A stretch of 6,847 nt of DNA from Planctomycetota bacterium (lineage in GTDB: Bacteria; Planctomycetota; UBA8108): contig JAFGKN010000104.1 of NCBI GenBank assembly GCA_016928605.1, positions 1 through 6,847 on the forward strand, read 5' to 3'. The notes beneath the pieces are model-generated. The model ran no database searches. It saw nothing but the letters and a program-made list of their open reading frames with translations, and was not told the DNA's origin. Position numbers and translations under genes: made by a program. Of the stretch, positions 6,604-6,847 are shown piece after piece. Position 1 is the stretch's first letter. Every line of letters begins with the position of its first letter.

Positions 6604-6622
6604 CTCTCGAGCTTGCCGAGAG
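6604..6622. terminator. Small hairpin between convergent hflX and dnaJ-like gene
   Basis: CTCTCG (6604-6609) and CGAGAG (6617-6622) pair around a 7-base loop in the 124-bp gap between two convergent genes, where a bidirectional terminator would be expected. There is no T run on either strand. Support is mainly positional. Confidence 0.2.
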
Positions 6623-6646
6623 CCCCGGAGCGGACGAGGGGCGCGG

Positions 6647-6847
6647 CTAGCGCGGCGGGCTCTCGAGCCGGCGGAGCGCTGCCTCCAGCTCGGGCGGCAC
6701 GTCCCTCGGCACGGCGATCACCACGCGCACGAGGAGGTCGCCGGTTCCCTCGTTTGTGCGGACGCCCTGCCCCTTGAGGCGCAGCCAGGAGTCGGACGAG
6801 GTCCTCGGCGGGACCTTGAGAGAGACGCGCCCCCGGAGAGTCTCCAC
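6647..6847 (-). CDS. DnaJ-type co-chaperone, C-terminal fragment (gene continues past right edge)
   Basis: The last 66 codons of a minus-strand gene end at TAG (6649-6647); the 5' part is outside the window and the GTG at the edge is an internal Val codon. The sequence VETLRGRVSLKVPP, then WLRLKGQGV and GDLLVRVVIAVPRDVP matches the second substrate-binding beta domain at the end of DnaJ/CbpA Hsp40 proteins, where canonical forms read V-x-T-L-x-G-x-V-x-L-K-x-P and L-R-L-x-G-x-G. DnaJ proteins deliver unfolded clients to DnaK and stimulate its ATPase. The J domain, and a zinc-finger domain if present, cannot be seen, so DnaJ and CbpA types cannot be told apart. The gene is convergent with hflX, so it is a separate transcription unit. 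Confidence 0.85.
   Translation of the reverse strand: METLRGRVSLKVPPRTSSDSWLRLKGQGVRTNEGTGDLLVRVVIAVPRDVPPELEAALRRLESPPR

Noticed and set aside
5100..6650. A 516-codon plus-strand frame overlapping hflX
   Set aside because: It is the +1/+2 shadow of HflX, with Arg/Pro/Ala/Gly-rich translation and no motifs.

Overview
The window looks like an ordinary chromosomal segment of a very GC-rich diderm bacterium. The evidence for an outer membrane is a type II secretion (T2SS) pseudopilin K homologue; the rest is housekeeping. Third codon positions are strongly G/C. The lineage cannot be fixed from this sequence; Myxococcota, Acidobacteriota, Eisenbacteria or a similar uncultured group would all fit. 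There is no sign of phage, transposon, CRISPR array, tRNA or rRNA.

Layout. Positions 1-2754 are read leftward. A large GspK-type minor pseudopilin comes first (721-2754), followed one base later by the start of a single-pass membrane protein that runs off the left edge (1-719). Positions 2755-3383 are a 629-bp divergent intergenic region. Its most notable content is a near-consensus sigma-54 (-24/-12) promoter pointing at gspK (2923-2938, minus strand). A 9-bp perfect inverted repeat lies upstream of it, where an activator could bind, and several GC hairpins are also present. Positions 3384-5045 hold nadB (L-aspartate oxidase, first step of de novo NAD synthesis) and 5128-6522 hold hflX (ribosome-associated GTPase), both read rightward. 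The last 201 bases carry, convergently on the minus strand, the C-terminal end of a DnaJ-type co-chaperone.

How the genes relate. The leftward pair is probably one envelope-machinery transcription unit (T2SS or a related pilus-like system), with translational coupling suggested by TGA-G-ATG. The unit begins with gspK, whereas gspK normally sits at the end of a G-H-I-J-K series. Either the other pseudopilins are elsewhere or the cluster has been rearranged. The sigma-54 promoter suggests enhancer-dependent control, as known for type IV pilin genes. nadB and hflX are independent housekeeping genes and may be co-transcribed across an 82-bp gap.

No clearly new biological system is visible. The points most worth checking are the sigma-54 promoter with its upstream palindrome, the enlarged and divergent GspK, and the unassigned membrane protein at 1-719.
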